A DNA stretch of 28,737 nucleotides from Discostella pseudostelligera (GCA_036940085.1 JALLBK010000417.1:1-28737), one strand, 5' to 3'; positions 1 through 12,504 are shown, counted from the first letter of the stretch. The notes: generated by a model not told the origin, from the sequence alone. Made by a program: numbers and translations.

Positions 1-2020
1 TCAATCTCAGGTGGCTGCATTCTATTTGCTCCATGAAGACCACTATCTATCTTCTCTATCAGCAGCCAGGTCCAAGGTGCCAGCCGGCCTCTCTATTTTC
101 TGGCCAGGTCCACACCAAAGACAGCAGAAGAAGGTCCAGCATGTTGCTGCACACACTGCCATACTAGCTGCCAGCACACACAATCATAAACACTCACAAG
201 TCCATCCTCATTTCCTCCCTCCACATGATCCTCCATTGCAAGCCTTCACTGTGCCAAGCCCACAGGCCAGCCTTACCTTCTCCTGCTCCACATCTTCCAG
301 TCTTCATCGAACTTTGGAGCTTGATGCAGTGACAGCACATCTGTCCCCCCCTCTAGTATGACTACGACCAGCATCGGGAACATGGGGGGCACTCAGTGGT
401 GGTTCTTGATAATAATAGTCTTATGCACCCCCCTCATTGTCTACATGGAGGAGAGCATCCTAAGATGATCAATATCCCACCCCACCCCCATCATCTCATC
501 AGCTTCATCATGATCATGATCATGGTGGGCACCCTTGGACCCTGGTCCTCCATCTCCTCAGTTCTGTCCTCAGGCCTTCATCGGCCAGGTCTTGGTCCTC
601 ATTCCCTGACTGACCAACATTCTTTCCCTGTAGCAAGAACATGATACTGGTGCCTCCCTCCCTTGTACTAAAGGATGTCAGAGGATAGGAGGCGTTTTAG
701 ATAGGAAGTCATGCTTGAGGAGGAGGCCACCCTTTCAGTCAAACATTGGAAGGTGGTGTTAAGTGCTAATTAAGATGATGAGACAAAGCAACGTGTGGTG
801 CACTTGAATCATTTGCCGATACTTCTGGTGCAATCCATGACCAGCTCACCACCACTAAGAAAGTTGCACTGTTCAAGACCATGTTGGCCCCAGCAAAAAC
901 TCTGTTGTGTGAGAGTCAAAAATGTTGCATTCTTGTTCTGCTTCCCCCCATTTGGGATTCGGGGGTTCTTGCCGTCCCCGTCCCACCATTCCCATGTGTC
1001 CTGGCGATTTTCTTTTATTCGACACATCACTCCCCCATGGCATGTTTCATGATGTCATATCCACAACAACAGTAGTATGTGCATCTCACCTTATCTCAAG
1101 AGCAAGGTGGTGGGCATGAATGACAATGATTCATCTCACTTTGCAGGATCAGATTTACCTATTTGTTGCACAATACTAACAATAGTTTTGTAGAATTTCC
1201 TGACCTCTTATGTGGGAGGAGGGCAACTTCAACAAGCGATTTCTAGCAAATTTGTGCGGCAAAGTAGAATCTCCAAACGGGAGGAGGTGAAAATTCTACC
1301 ACCCACGTGGAATATCAAGTACTCTCAAAAGCAGCATATTCATACTAATTCCAGATGTACGTAGGAGATGATGGCCAGACGACGATGAGCAATCTCTCTT
1401 CTCACATCGCACATCGCGGAGTATTTTTCAATTCCATCGATGAATGGAATGTCCCGAGTGAGGACTGATAATGGACCTCTTCCTCTTTGTTATTGCAGAC
1501 AACAAATGTCACTGTATCCATGAGCAATATGCTATGCGTCCCTCTGTCGAGGCGGTACAAAAGATCCTTCTCTTAATGCTCCCCGATTGTTGTGTGTTGT
1601 GTGTTGTGCGTGGTGACAGACATTGCCACATGTAGACTCATAATACTTCTCTACATAGGAATGCATTCTACAAAAATGGTAGAATTTCCATGAGCACTGA
1701 ATGATAGTTAGTGGGTGTTCGGTTCGTTCGCGTTCCCGCCATAATAAAAATGGCGTGTACATAGGAATTAATAGTAAGTTTCCCGCATCTTCAGGAAACA
1801 GCGTTGTATTTGTTGCTGTCAATTCTTTTTTTGATGGTGCACCGTCTCTGTCTTCTTTCGATCAACAATTTGCAATTTGACACCTCCGCCGTGACGACCA
1901 TTGCCGCTGTCACTACCATACCGTGGTAGACTCCGACTCCACCCGCGAACCATTCTCTTCCTTCCTCATTTATCGCTCTACAGACCAATCGAGATCGCTC
2001 TAACATAATAACTTACTGCG
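1..2020. other. 2 kb region without a supportable gene
   Basis: I find no convincing coding exon, RNA gene or intact mobile element on either strand. Short open frames here (for example 11-361 on the plus strand and 1532-1822 on the minus strand) have no recognisable domain and an unnatural composition. The first ~750 bases look different from the rest of the window: they are rich in CCA/TGG, CCTCC and GGTCC words, with a perfect 16-bp palindrome CATGATCATGATCATG at 509-524. This could be decayed transposable-element sequence, but I see no integrase, reverse transcriptase or terminal repeat. The last ~300 bases must contain the promoter of the plus-strand gene at 2021. Confidence 0.5.
1737..1755. 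promoter_or_regulatory. Inverted repeat CGCCAT-N7-ATGGCG upstream of the gene at 2021
   Basis: CGCCAT (1737-1742) and its exact reverse complement ATGGCG (1750-1755) are separated by an AT-rich 7-nt spacer, about 265 bp before the ATG at 2021. The core matches the AAATGGCG words found in other intergenic regions of this window. A regulatory role is inferred from position and recurrence only. Confidence 0.3.
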
Positions 2021-2891
2021 ATGCACCTCATACTGTCAATCATAGTTGCCGTACATGCCTACCCCTTCGTCAGAGCGTTTGTCCCGCATCTTCCTCGACA
2101 TAATGCTGTTCTCCTGGGGCAAAAGCTCATAAACACTCGCGAATTCGCACTGCACGCAACCGCGGAGACAGAAGCCGAACGACTCCTCCGTAGAGCACGT
2201 GAGCTCCGAGAGGCAGTCAAAGCGGGTGAAGAAGAGCTGCACACTACACTGCTTCAAAGAAAAAAGACACGTGATGCTGCCACTGATTCCATAATTGCAC
2301 AATTGTTCCCAACGAATGCAATGGACGACAACGGCGGAGTGTGCGCACTCTGCGATCGTCTACGAGAGAAGCACCTCGCATTGGACATGCTTGTACGGGT
2401 CGTCGAGCGTCTGCACGAGCGTGAGGTTGCCGCTAGGGGGTTGGAGCACGTGGAGCCATCGATACATCATGATTATGTGACTTTCAAGCGGGTTGCGCAG
2501 GCGGATGAGGTGGAGCTACGCTATGTCCAAGGGTTCGTTGATCAGTTAGTCGAGGCGGCAGAAATTCTCGATAGAGAGTTCATCAACCAAAAGTCGGAGT
2601 GCAATGGAAAGATCGTAAGTTTGGTTGAATGCGAGTCTATATAATGATCCCCAGACTATTTCTTTGTCATCCCTATTTTACTTTGCCGTGTAGACCCACA
2701 GCGATATCATGCACTGGGGAGGAGGTAATATTGCGGGAATTCTAAAAGACAAGGCAAAGGATCTTGGTAGGGAACACGATGAGCAGTTCCGAAAGAGGTT
2801 GGAATCTTTCTACGATGCGGCGAAGAAGAAACATTCAAAGGCTGATGTTGATAAGGACTCGTGGAGAAGTAAAGATGTCTGGTCTCCTTGA
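2021..2891 (+). CDS. Plastid-targeted coiled-coil-like protein of unknown function, 2 exons
   Basis: Exons 2021-2614 and 2694-2891, with one 79-nt intron (GTAAGT...TAG, phase 0), give 263 residues. Without splicing the frame stops at 2644; splicing joins it to an open frame of matching codon style. The N-terminus is a hydrophobic signal peptide (MHLILSIIVAVHAYPFV) followed by RAFVPHLP, which resembles the diatom ASAFAP plastid motif, so import into the plastid is likely. The mature part is highly charged and helix-prone, with Glu/Arg/Leu-rich stretches (around residues 48-85 and 110-195), one Cys-x-x-Cys pair (ALCDRL context near residue 109) and a Lys-rich tail ending in DVWSP. I recognise no named domain. 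It converges on the minus-strand gene ending at 3332. The exon structure is well supported; the function is unknown. Confidence 0.75.
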
Positions 2892-3331
2892 GTAAGAAGT
2901 AAGTAGTAGGTGATAGCTTTCAGATAGGTATGGGTCGGATTCGATGAGTCAAATATTGTGCAGGTCAGTCTAGGAGTAGCTTGGAGTCTGATATCTGAGA
3001 CGTAGCGATGATTTTTGCTGTGTAAGTGGAAGTTGCTCCTTGAAGGCATGCAAGGGAGAAGGGAGCTAATTTCGAATACACCTTACCTTCGAAATACTGA
3101 TGATGCGTGGTGATGCAGCGGATGATTCATGATGCCCGAGAGAAATGTCATTGATCATGTGAATTATGAATTGACAATCGTATTGTACTGGTCTTCCTTA
3201 TGAACAGTAGGTGTAGCGAATCTTAAAGTTAATTATTGACCTCCTGTGTCTGAACGAAGTACTCCTACATTTCTGCTGCCTAAATGGATACGGAAAGACT
3301 AATCTTATCCATGCTATTACATTTCTTTTAT
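2892..3331. other. Intergenic region between convergent genes
   Basis: This 440-bp stretch lies between the stop codons of the plus-strand gene ending at 2891 and the minus-strand gene ending at 3332. It should hold both 3' untranslated regions. I see no further coding exon, RNA gene or repeat in it. Confidence 0.6.
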
Positions 3332-4882
3332 CTAAGATTCCGACTGTTCATCACTATTGCTCTTCGTTTCCGAGTCACTGCTCTTATCCTTCTTCGGTGC
3401 CATCTTGAAACCAACCCAACTCGATTTAATCCACTGCTGATACTCGTCCGTATCACCATACTTCTCCTTCTGTCGATATTCCAACCCCGTAGTGGCAGTT
3501 GCCAACACAAACGTAATACCCGTGGCACCCATCACGCTCAATAGGAGGTAGGGTGCCATACTTTTCCATAGTGTCAGGCAGCCGCTGGTGGTGCAACTAC
3601 CACCACCATTCTTGACGACCGTCTTCCATGATACAGCCAAAATACCCGCAAGACAACTCGATGTCCAACCAATCACTTCTCCGGTATAATTTGGATGACG
3701 AAGGAAACGAAATATCCCCCCGGTAATGAGCGCATCCTCGCCTTGCCACTTCTTACCAAGTGTTTTATTCAAATCACCCAAGGCACCGAGGAGGAAACCA
3801 AGGAATGTCGTTATCACCGAACATCGTAGACAATTTTCCAATGTAGTGACCACACCACCACCGCAGGCTGGTAACATACTCAAATCTCCACAAAGTCGAC
3901 TCGTAATCAACAATGGACTCATCATACAAAAGTACAAGAATGCACAACTCAACAAAAATGGTGTACGCTTCCACCGGGCACCCTGCTTCTTCGAACGTTC
4001 CTCGATGCGTTCTCTCATGGCACGAAATCGTGGAAGGCACAATTCGCGATAGAGTAGAAAGATGTTGAGACGTTTGCCGTAAAAGAAGAGTGCGTAGGCA
4101 TGACATGCCGCAAGAGACGATGGTAGAAGTGTGCGTAGATTGGTAATTGTGGTTGTCAGTGATGTGAGTATTGCTGCAGGTTGGAAGGAGGAGATGGGAA
4201 GTATTGCATCTTTGATGCCTGGAAATAGTGGCAAGCCGGCAGAGGTTGCAATCGAAGATAAAATGAGATAGCTTGATGCAGCAATCGATGTACCATATCC
4301 GTAGCTAACGCCGTATTCTGATCGATAATATCCCAATAGGGTAGGAAGGAGACAGACTAGGGCAAGTGTAGGAATGGATGGTAGGATGAGTGGGGAAACA
4401 ATTGGCCCCCCCGACGTTGCAGTTTTGGCAGCAAGAGTAGTTGCCGATTTTCTGGCAGCGTTGGCTATGCCAGCATTGGAGGTGAATGCCAACAACATGG
4501 CCAAGGTTATCGATGCGATGGTGGTGGTTCGTTGGGAAGTTGACAATGATGCACGACGCTCGTTGTGGTTGGAGTTCTTATTTTCACTGACGCCGCTCGT
4601 CGACATCGACACAGGGATAGACCTTGCTCTCATTGAGTTTGATGGCACGTATTGCAATGAAGGAGCGCCTAACATAATGTTAGACAATGGACGAGTTTTG
4701 GAGAGGATGGGTGTCGTGTGTAGAGACGTCCACCCACCGCCATGGTTGCCGACGTCGTTGATGCTGAATGCGTCAACGATCGCCGGCATGGAAGCGCTGG
4801 CGAGAAGGAGGAGGCATAGGCATAAATTGTCCAGCCGCCACCATGGCCGCGAGGAGCAAGTAGGAGTTGTCAATTGCGTCAT
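3332..4882 (-). CDS. Plastid-targeted DUF1295 / steroid 5-alpha-reductase C-terminal-like membrane protein
   Basis: A single-exon minus-strand gene. The open frame extends to an ATG at 4927 (531 aa), but I prefer the ATG at 4882 (516 aa), which sits just before the signal peptide. The N-terminus has a hydrophobic core (LCLCLLLLASASMPAIVDA) followed by FSINDV, an A|F plastid-targeting junction. Several hydrophobic segments follow. The C-terminal part carries GGIFRFLRHPNYTGEVIGW (4-residue core HPNY plus GE) and a final REKYG-like RQKEKYG...YQQWIKSS block. These are typical of the DUF1295/isoprenylcysteine-methyltransferase-like superfamily of integral membrane enzymes. The tail is Lys/Ser/Glu rich. 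Substrate unknown: family members act on lipids or prenylated cysteines, and this one would sit in a plastid membrane. The family call is firm, the reaction is not. An overlapping plus-strand open frame is a shadow. Confidence 0.85.
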   Translation of the reverse strand: MTQLTTPTCSSRPWWRLDNLCLCLLLLASASMPAIVDAFSINDVGNHGGGWTSLHTTPILSKTRPLSNIMLGAPSLQYVPSNSMRARSIPVSMSTSGVSENKNSNHNERRASLSTSQRTTTIASITLAMLLAFTSNAGIANAARKSATTLAAKTATSGGPIVSPLILPSIPTLALVCLLPTLLGYYRSEYGVSYGYGTSIAASSYLILSSIATSAGLPLFPGIKDAILPISSFQPAAILTSLTTTITNLRTLLPSSLAACHAYALFFYGKRLNIFLLYRELCLPRFRAMRERIEERSKKQGARWKRTPFLLSCAFLYFCMMSPLLITSRLCGDLSMLPACGGGVVTTLENCLRCSVITTFLGFLLGALGDLNKTLGKKWQGEDALITGGIFRFLRHPNYTGEVIGWTSSCLAGILAVSWKTVVKNGGGSCTTSGCLTLWKSMAPYLLLSVMGATGITFVLATATTGLEYRQKEKYGDTDEYQQWIKSSWVGFKMAPKKDKSSDSETKSNSDEQSES

Positions 4883-4927
4883 TGATGAGTACAGCACGCT
4901 ATTCAGATGCAGGTGGGAAGGATGCAA

Positions 4928-5276
4928 TTAATTATTGGCGGCGAGTGTTGCCGGGCGACCACATGTCATGGTCATCGTCGTCTGAATCTGTATGACGAGC
5001 GAAGTGGAGTGGAAGTGGAAGGGTCGGCGCTTAGCTTTCTGCCTCTTGTAAGATGACACAAAAGATTTCATACGAATTCCAACGTATTGTACCCCTACAT
5101 TGACTAAAGATCTTCCGAATCCAAATGACACACATCATTCACATATCAAATCCAATCCAAATCCAAATCCGATTCGCTCCATCCAGTACTTAGCCAGTAT
5201 CTAGAGCTGCAGCGACCCTCGAAGCCATTGACTCACCAACCACCGACCACCGACGAAGAGGGAATAAAATCCGACA
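4928..5276. promoter_or_regulatory. Divergent intergenic region between DUF1295 gene and enoyl-CoA isomerase
   Basis: About 350 bp between two genes read away from each other, so both promoters should lie here. It contains a run of imperfect CAAATCC/CAATCC units at 5146-5170 and a CCACCGACCACCGACG direct repeat near 5240-5256, just before the ATG at 5277. No coding exon is convincing. Promoter function is inferred from gene orientation. Confidence 0.4.
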
Positions 5277-6472
5277 ATGAACACCGTCATCCGATCACAG
5301 CTCCTACGCTCTAGCGTTGGACGCGGTCAACAGTTTCGTTTTTCATCTGCGGCGGCAGCAGCCAACAATAATGACCTCGTCATCGGCACCGTCAATGAGA
5401 CATTGGGCATTGCCATGCTCACGATGAATCGTCCACCAGCGAATTCCTTGTCGCTCGAGATGTAAGTCAGATGACATGCGCTCTCCCGATTGTGTCTTGC
5501 TTATTACATATTGTATTCTGATGTCTATGCATTCAATTACCTACGCACAAGGAATGAGGCACTCTACACCTCCCTCAAAACCATGGAATCGAATCCAAAA
5601 ATACAAAGTGTCATTCTATCCTCCTCCAATCCCAAAATATTTTCTGCCGGGCTCGATGTCTCCGAACTAGTATCACCCAATCCAGATCGGTTACCCAAAT
5701 TCTGGAACTCATTACAGCAATTGTATTTGGATTTGTATGGATCGCGTTTGGCAGTTGTGGCAGCAATTCAAGGACATGCTCCCGCCGCGGGATGCTTCCT
5801 TGCCATGGCTTGTGATTATCGTATCATGTCGTCGGGAGAAGACAATGGTGGAGATGGTGGTGGTGATATGAAGAAGAGATTATTTGTGCCGACGATTGGA
5901 TTGAATGAAACTCAACTTGGGATTGCTGGTGAGTGTATTGGATGCATGATGGCTGCGATGGAGCTGTTAATCATATATGCGATTAAAGCATGGAAATTCT
6001 GAATGATTTCACTCACGATGATCTCAATTAAACAGCACCTCCTTGGATGGGCCAATTGCTCGTTCGGACAATTGGATTTCGACAAGCGGAACTCGCGCTA
6101 GCCATGGGAACACTGTTCCCACCGGACCGTGCATTGTCCATTGGCCTCGTTGATGCAATTGTATCTGAACAGCATGGAACAGAATCAACTGCTATCGAAG
6201 AATTGTCAGAATTGTTACCATCCATTACAAAAGATCAAGCATCCAATCCATTGATGCAAAAAGCTTTCAAACAGGCAACATCCTTTGCGAAAATTCCACC
6301 TCATGCACGTGTGGCAAGCAAACTGGTTACACGAAAATCGCACGTTCATGATATGATGGCCACGAGAGATGAGGACACTGCTCATTTTTGTGGATTTGTG
6401 ACGCAGAACGCAGTACAGAAGAATCTGATTGCATATGTTGAAGCGATGAAGAGTAAGAGTAAAAAGAAATGA
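5277..6472 (+). CDS. Mitochondrial enoyl-CoA delta-isomerase (crotonase family, ECI1-like), 3 exons
   Basis: Exons 5277-5461, 5552-5928 and 6036-6472 (introns of 90 and 107 nt, GTAAGT...AG and GTGAGT...AG) encode 332 residues. The joins restore the family sequence: NSLSLEM|NEAL and NETQLGIA|APPW. The fold is crotonase: the first oxyanion-hole segment FSAGLDVSEL, the second GHAPAAGCFLAMACDYRIM, and NETQLGI, which in mitochondrial 3,2-trans-enoyl-CoA isomerases carries the catalytic Glu. The following FPPDRALSIGLVDAIV also matches that family. The enzyme moves cis/trans-3 double bonds to trans-2 during beta-oxidation of unsaturated fatty acids. The start (RSQLLRSSVGRGQQFRFSS, Arg/Ser rich, no acidic residues) looks like a mitochondrial presequence. 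An odd Gly/Asp-rich insert (DNGGDGGGD) follows DYRIM. It converges on the minus-strand gene ending at 6624. Confidence 0.9.
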
Positions 6473-6623
6473 CACGAAACGCACGGATCATTGAATTGAT
6501 CGCTTGCCGATGAGTAAATTAGAACACGCATGTTTACATTGACGACCACATTAGTGATTCTCATGCTCTAATTGGCAAGCAACAGCATTTGTATGACTGC
6601 CAATTCATGCGGCTCTGTATCGC

Positions 6624-8405
6624 TCACTGCGAAGCATTCCCATTTGCGGCCCTCCTCTCGGCCCTTCGAGCCAGCTTCCTTTCGCGCTTAAGATCCGCTC
6701 CAGCGCTTCGATGTGCCGTCGATGCATCAGAACTAAGACCTTGTAACTGTTTGGAATCCTCAGACAAGCCCCCTGCCTTGATCTTATTCTGTCCTTCCAA
6801 AACCATTGCATCCACTTTCTGGTCACCAGTAGATTTTGCAGGATCTGAACTTTGGATTGGAGGATTGAGCTTATTATTTGATTCTGTGCCTCCAACGGGA
6901 ACAGCACTGTCGTTCTTTGCCGGCCTATTTTTGGAAACACCCTCTCCACTTTTGCGTCGATCACGTTTCTTTGCACCATTACTTTCATACTCCCTCGTGG
7001 ACTTCAACATCTCCAATTCATTTTCTCTCATCTCCTCACTCCTGAGACTAACCGTAATCCTCTTCTTATCCCGATCTACTTCCACCACACGTGCATTCTG
7101 CACAACATCATCAACCTTCAAAATGTCTGCCACACTCGATACAAACTCATCCGAAATACAAGAGATGTGACAAAAGGCATCCGAGTGAGAACCAATGTCG
7201 ATGAAGGCACCGAGTTTTGGTTTGATGTACTTTACTGTTCCAGAGTAGGAGTCACCGACTACATAATCGGTTATGGGTTTGCGGCCGATGCATCGCCGCT
7301 TGTCGTCCTTTTTGGGTGTCTTTTTCGTTGACGGTGGAGAGTTATCATCCTCTGCAAGGGTAGGAGAGGTATCACCTGAACCTACTTCTGCTGGGGCTTC
7401 GTTATCATGGTTCTCCTGGATTGCATTTGGAGACGGATCCTTCGCTTCACTTTTATTGCTGCCATCACTGTTGTCGTTAAAGTCCTCTTTCGGAGCATTG
7501 TCCCTACGACCTCTGCGCCGTTTACCACGAGAACGAGCATTTAATGATTCGACAATGTCATCTTCGTCAGACGACGAGTCACCATCAGAAGTTTTGGGTA
7601 ACATTTGGGTGCTGGATTGCTTCTTATCATCGTCAACTTTTGATTTTGCTTGTTCTACAGAAGATTTTTTTACGACGATGCCTTCACTATCTCCAATATC
7701 TCGTTCCTGAACTTTGGCACCCAGCTTGTTGTCAGACATTCCTTTCGTATCATCGTTGACTTCGGACACACCACCTGGAGACGGTACCTCTTCGTTGTGG
7801 TCTGTTTCACTTTTCAGCTTCAGCCTTTTGTATGCTTCCATTTGCTCTTGCAAAATTTTCATTTGGTTATCAAGGTCCGAGATAGAAGTACCCTCTGCAA
7901 TTGTCTTGGATAGTTGATCCATTTTTCGTTTAAGGTGCTTTGGTTTCTTCTGACCGGATGGATGCTTCTCCTTCTCCTTCTTCACTGGCTGCTTTCCTTT
8001 TCGATCCGTTGGAGTTGATCTACTATTGGTCGGTGTGTTTCGCCTAGCTGATCGATCATTGTGAATTCCCGAGGACAACCTCTTTGAGGGGCGTTTGGCT
8101 TCTCTGAAATTGTCGTCCATATCTTCCAATTTTCGTTTGTCAGCTGAATTATTTGGAGAACTTTGAGCTTGAGGTTTGAATTTTCCACCTGCTTTGCGAG
8201 CCAACTTCCGCTGTAGTCTCATTCGAGCGGCATCGGCGTCACTGATCCTGCTCTCTTTATCTTTATTCACTATCAGTTGGGTAGAGGTAGAGGCGTGCTC
8301 GCCCATGGTCGTCGTCGCCGCCGACGAGGATGGAGTCGATGCCGCTCCGTCCGACCCCTGTAGTCGCTTCAGGCGACGGCGTTCTTTCGCTGCCTCACCA
8401 CCCAT
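6624..8405 (-). CDS. S1-domain RNA-binding protein with long disordered charged regions
   Basis: A single-exon minus-strand gene. The frame opens at 8432 (602 aa), but the second ATG at 8405 (593 aa, MGGEAAKERRRLKRLQ) is equally likely. One S1/OB-fold domain lies near residues 388-465 (numbered from 8432): VGDSYSGTVKYIKPKLGAFIDIG, then HISCIS, then DDVVQNARVVEVDRDKKRITVSL, all typical of the S1 strand pattern. The remainder is low-complexity and charged: Lys/Arg-rich near 145-175, a possible short coiled coil near 185-207 (DNQMKILQEQMEAYKRLK), an acidic SSSDEDD at 287-292 followed by GKRRRGRR, and an Arg-rich C-terminus. This suggests an RNA or ribosome-associated factor, perhaps nucleolar. 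No organelle signal is evident. The exact orthologue is not recognised. Confidence 0.8.
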   Translation of the reverse strand: MGGEAAKERRRLKRLQGSDGAASTPSSSAATTTMGEHASTSTQLIVNKDKESRISDADAARMRLQRKLARKAGGKFKPQAQSSPNNSADKRKLEDMDDNFREAKRPSKRLSSGIHNDRSARRNTPTNSRSTPTDRKGKQPVKKEKEKHPSGQKKPKHLKRKMDQLSKTIAEGTSISDLDNQMKILQEQMEAYKRLKLKSETDHNEEVPSPGGVSEVNDDTKGMSDNKLGAKVQERDIGDSEGIVVKKSSVEQAKSKVDDDKKQSSTQMLPKTSDGDSSSDEDDIVESLNARSRGKRRRGRRDNAPKEDFNDNSDGSNKSEAKDPSPNAIQENHDNEAPAEVGSGDTSPTLAEDDNSPPSTKKTPKKDDKRRCIGRKPITDYVVGDSYSGTVKYIKPKLGAFIDIGSHSDAFCHISCISDEFVSSVADILKVDDVVQNARVVEVDRDKKRITVSLRSEEMRENELEMLKSTREYESNGAKKRDRRKSGEGVSKNRPAKNDSAVPVGGTESNNKLNPPIQSSDPAKSTGDQKVDAMVLEGQNKIKAGGLSEDSKQLQGLSSDASTAHRSAGADLKRERKLARRAERRAANGNASQ

Positions 8406-8907
8406 ATTATCTCGAGGAGGGAGAGAGTGCAAGCCGTCGTGATAATATAACTGCGATGATTAATGATCAGGACCTACAATCAGAAGATGTACTAGTACTA
8501 CCGGTGTGGAAATGGAAGTCGAAATGGCGGGGGGAGAAGAGTCGAGTGGTCATGAAGCCATGTGAAATGGCGCCAACTGACGAGGAGATGGACAGACTTG
8601 AAGGTGAAGATCCTTGAAGAACTTTGAAGACATGCATCCACGGAGTTGATGCAAAGATTCGATCGCGCAGATTGCAAGCAGATTGCCGCCTTAAATAAGC
8701 AGACGCGCGACAGACATCACAACTGCAACAGCAACATGCAACATAAACCCATCAAACACTCGCCGCCGCATCGATCAACTCAACAAAGCCACACCCATCA
8801 TCACCATCAATACCGAAGCCGAAGCAGCGAATTCTCAATTCTCACACCCAAACCCAAATCTTACACATTAACAGCCAACGCCCTCGTACTACCCCAACTT
8901 TTCGAGC
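8406..8907. promoter_or_regulatory. Divergent intergenic region between S1-domain gene and DUF3119 gene
   Basis: About 500 bp between divergent genes. It contains AAATGGCGGG at 8522-8531 and AAATGGCGCC at 8565-8574, 43 bp apart, which belong to a motif shared with other intergenic regions here. The part nearest 8908 is CA-rich (CAACAGCAACATGCAACA; CCATCATCACCATCAA), as is common in 5' untranslated leaders. No convincing exon is seen. Promoter function is inferred. Confidence 0.4.
8522..8531 (+). promoter_or_regulatory. AAATGGCGGG motif, copy 1
   Basis: An exact 10-mer also present at 12430-12439 (+) and 20959-20968 (-), each time outside coding sequence. Here it lies 117 bp upstream of the preferred ATG of the minus-strand S1-domain gene. 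It resembles E2F (TTCCCGCC) or YY1 (AANATGGCG) sites of other eukaryotes; the factor in this organism is unknown. Confidence 0.35.
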
Positions 8908-9762
8908 ATGAAACGATTTTTGGCATTCTTCCTGGCCTCTGGCTGCCTCGCCTTTGCGCCCCAGGCCCCCAAACTCGCCCCGAGCTTCCATCTCAATGTA
9001 GCCACTGCCGGACATGATGTCGGCAAGTCGCCGTCGCCCCTGTACAATTCGATGATCAAGAAAGGATCCAAGTCTCAGCTTGCAGACGTCGTCATCGATC
9101 CCGATTACACCATCGCCACTGTCTTCGCCGTTACGGCTGCTTCAATCATCGCTACAAATCAGGAATTCAACAGCATACTTGGTGCTGCCTTCCATGCCTA
9201 CGCGGCAGGTCTGTTTGCGGTACAGGCCACGCGTCTACGAGTGATCTTTGACAAGGATAGTTTTGAGTTCAAGAAGATTGTGTCAGCTGTTGGACCTACG
9301 AAGCTCAAGGATGCGGGTAGTAACTTTGTTGTTGGTGGAAAGAACCGGTGGGCTTACAAATCATTCGTGAATTGGGATTTTTATCCGAGTTACAATTTCC
9401 CTCTCCTTGTTTATTTCAAGGAAACTCAGACACCCAAGAAGGATGGTAGTGTTGGACAGATCCATTTCTTTCCTGCTGGTAAGTGTGTTCTTCTGAGTAG
9501 TCTTTCGACCCATATATATTATTTTCGTGGATTGCGCTGATACCTGATACACTGCATTGGACATCGTTCGAATTGTCGGACAGTGTGCAACGTCAAGCAG
9601 CTGAAAGAACAGGTGAGTTTGGTTCGATATGTTCATTATTCATTGCTTGCTGATAGAATTATCTAAACTGAAACTGTTTCTTTTGTGTTGACGACAATAT
9701 TCAAATCATTGGTCTGGTTCTAGTTCGAATTGCGAGGATGTGCCCGAATTGGGAAAAATTGA
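8908..9762 (+). CDS. Plastid-targeted DUF3119 membrane protein, 3 exons
   Basis: Exons 8908-9478, 9584-9612 and 9724-9762 (introns 105 and 111 nt, GTAAGT and GTGAGT donors) give 212 residues. The start MKRFLAFFLASGCLA|FAPQAP is a textbook diatom signal peptide plus ASAFAP motif, pointing to the plastid stroma or thylakoid. After it come two hydrophobic segments (IATVFAVTAASIIA; GAAFHAYAAGLFAVQ), then QATRLRVIFDKDSFEF, WDFYPSYNFPLLVYFKE and IHFFPA. These match the order of elements in the cyanobacterial/plastid DUF3119 family (Q-x-x-x-LR-F, W-x-FP, P-x-L-x-YFKE, IHF-P). The middle exon is only 29 nt, and the last encodes 12 residues, so unspliced reading would miss the family's C-terminal CNVKQLKEQFELRGCA. 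The function of DUF3119 is unknown. Confidence 0.88.
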
Positions 9763-9930
9763 GAAATGCACCGGTAATCTCACCGCACCCTTCTCCCCCT
9801 TCATCAGTGACTGTAGCGCGTAGTTGTTTAGGAATGATTTGTGTTATCAAGATATGAACAATATGTTTGGTCGATACCTACAAAAAATAAGGCACAGCAT
9901 AAAATATCTTCTATCCACAACATGTGATCA

Positions 9931-12214
<2,284 letters not shown>

Positions 12215-12504
12215 GGTTGGATGGTGATGATTGTACTTTATGTTTATGCAGTTGTCGGCATACCGGCAGCGGACCTCGTCATCGTCGGCGTCGATCGGCT
12301 GTGTCGTCGCTCGTCGGTCGTCGGATTCTTCGGACGAGAATCTTTGAGAATGGATGACGTATGCAAGGTGAGTGCTGACGTACTTACGCAACATGAATGT
12401 CATTTTTGGCGTTTCGGCGAGATTGGCGAAAATGGCGGGAACTTCGCCACCTCCTCAAACCTCAAAGCCAAGCCACACCGTCGAAGCCAAAAAATCCATC
12501 GACC
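12215..12504. promoter_or_regulatory. Shared bidirectional promoter of malic enzyme and COQ5
   Basis: Only 290 bp separate the two start codons of these head-to-head mitochondrial genes. It contains four GGCG cores at 12408, 12416, 12425 and 12434, spaced 8-9 bp, the last inside AAATGGCGGGAA (12430-12441), 63 bp before the COQ5 ATG. This cluster resembles overlapping E2F-type sites. Shared regulation is an inference. Confidence 0.45.
12430..12439 (+). promoter_or_regulatory. AAATGGCGGG motif, copy 2
   Basis: An exact copy of the 10-mer, in the COQ5/malic-enzyme intergenic region. It is the last of four closely spaced GGCG cores. Confidence 0.4.

Noticed and set aside
509..524. Palindrome CATGATCATGATCATG as a functional site
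   Set aside because: Made of overlapping ATGATC units, so it probably reflects simple-sequence expansion.
1532..1822. 96-codon minus-strand frame
   Set aside because: No domain, contains simple TGTGTTG repeats, and overlaps the likely promoter of the gene at 2021.
4374..4931. 185-codon plus-strand open frame
   Set aside because: It lies entirely opposite the DUF1295 gene, which has a clear targeting sequence and family motifs; the plus frame has none.
12397..12504. Upstream extension of COQ5
   Set aside because: In frame, but it covers the GGCG promoter cluster; the ATG at 12505 has better context and begins a normal presequence.
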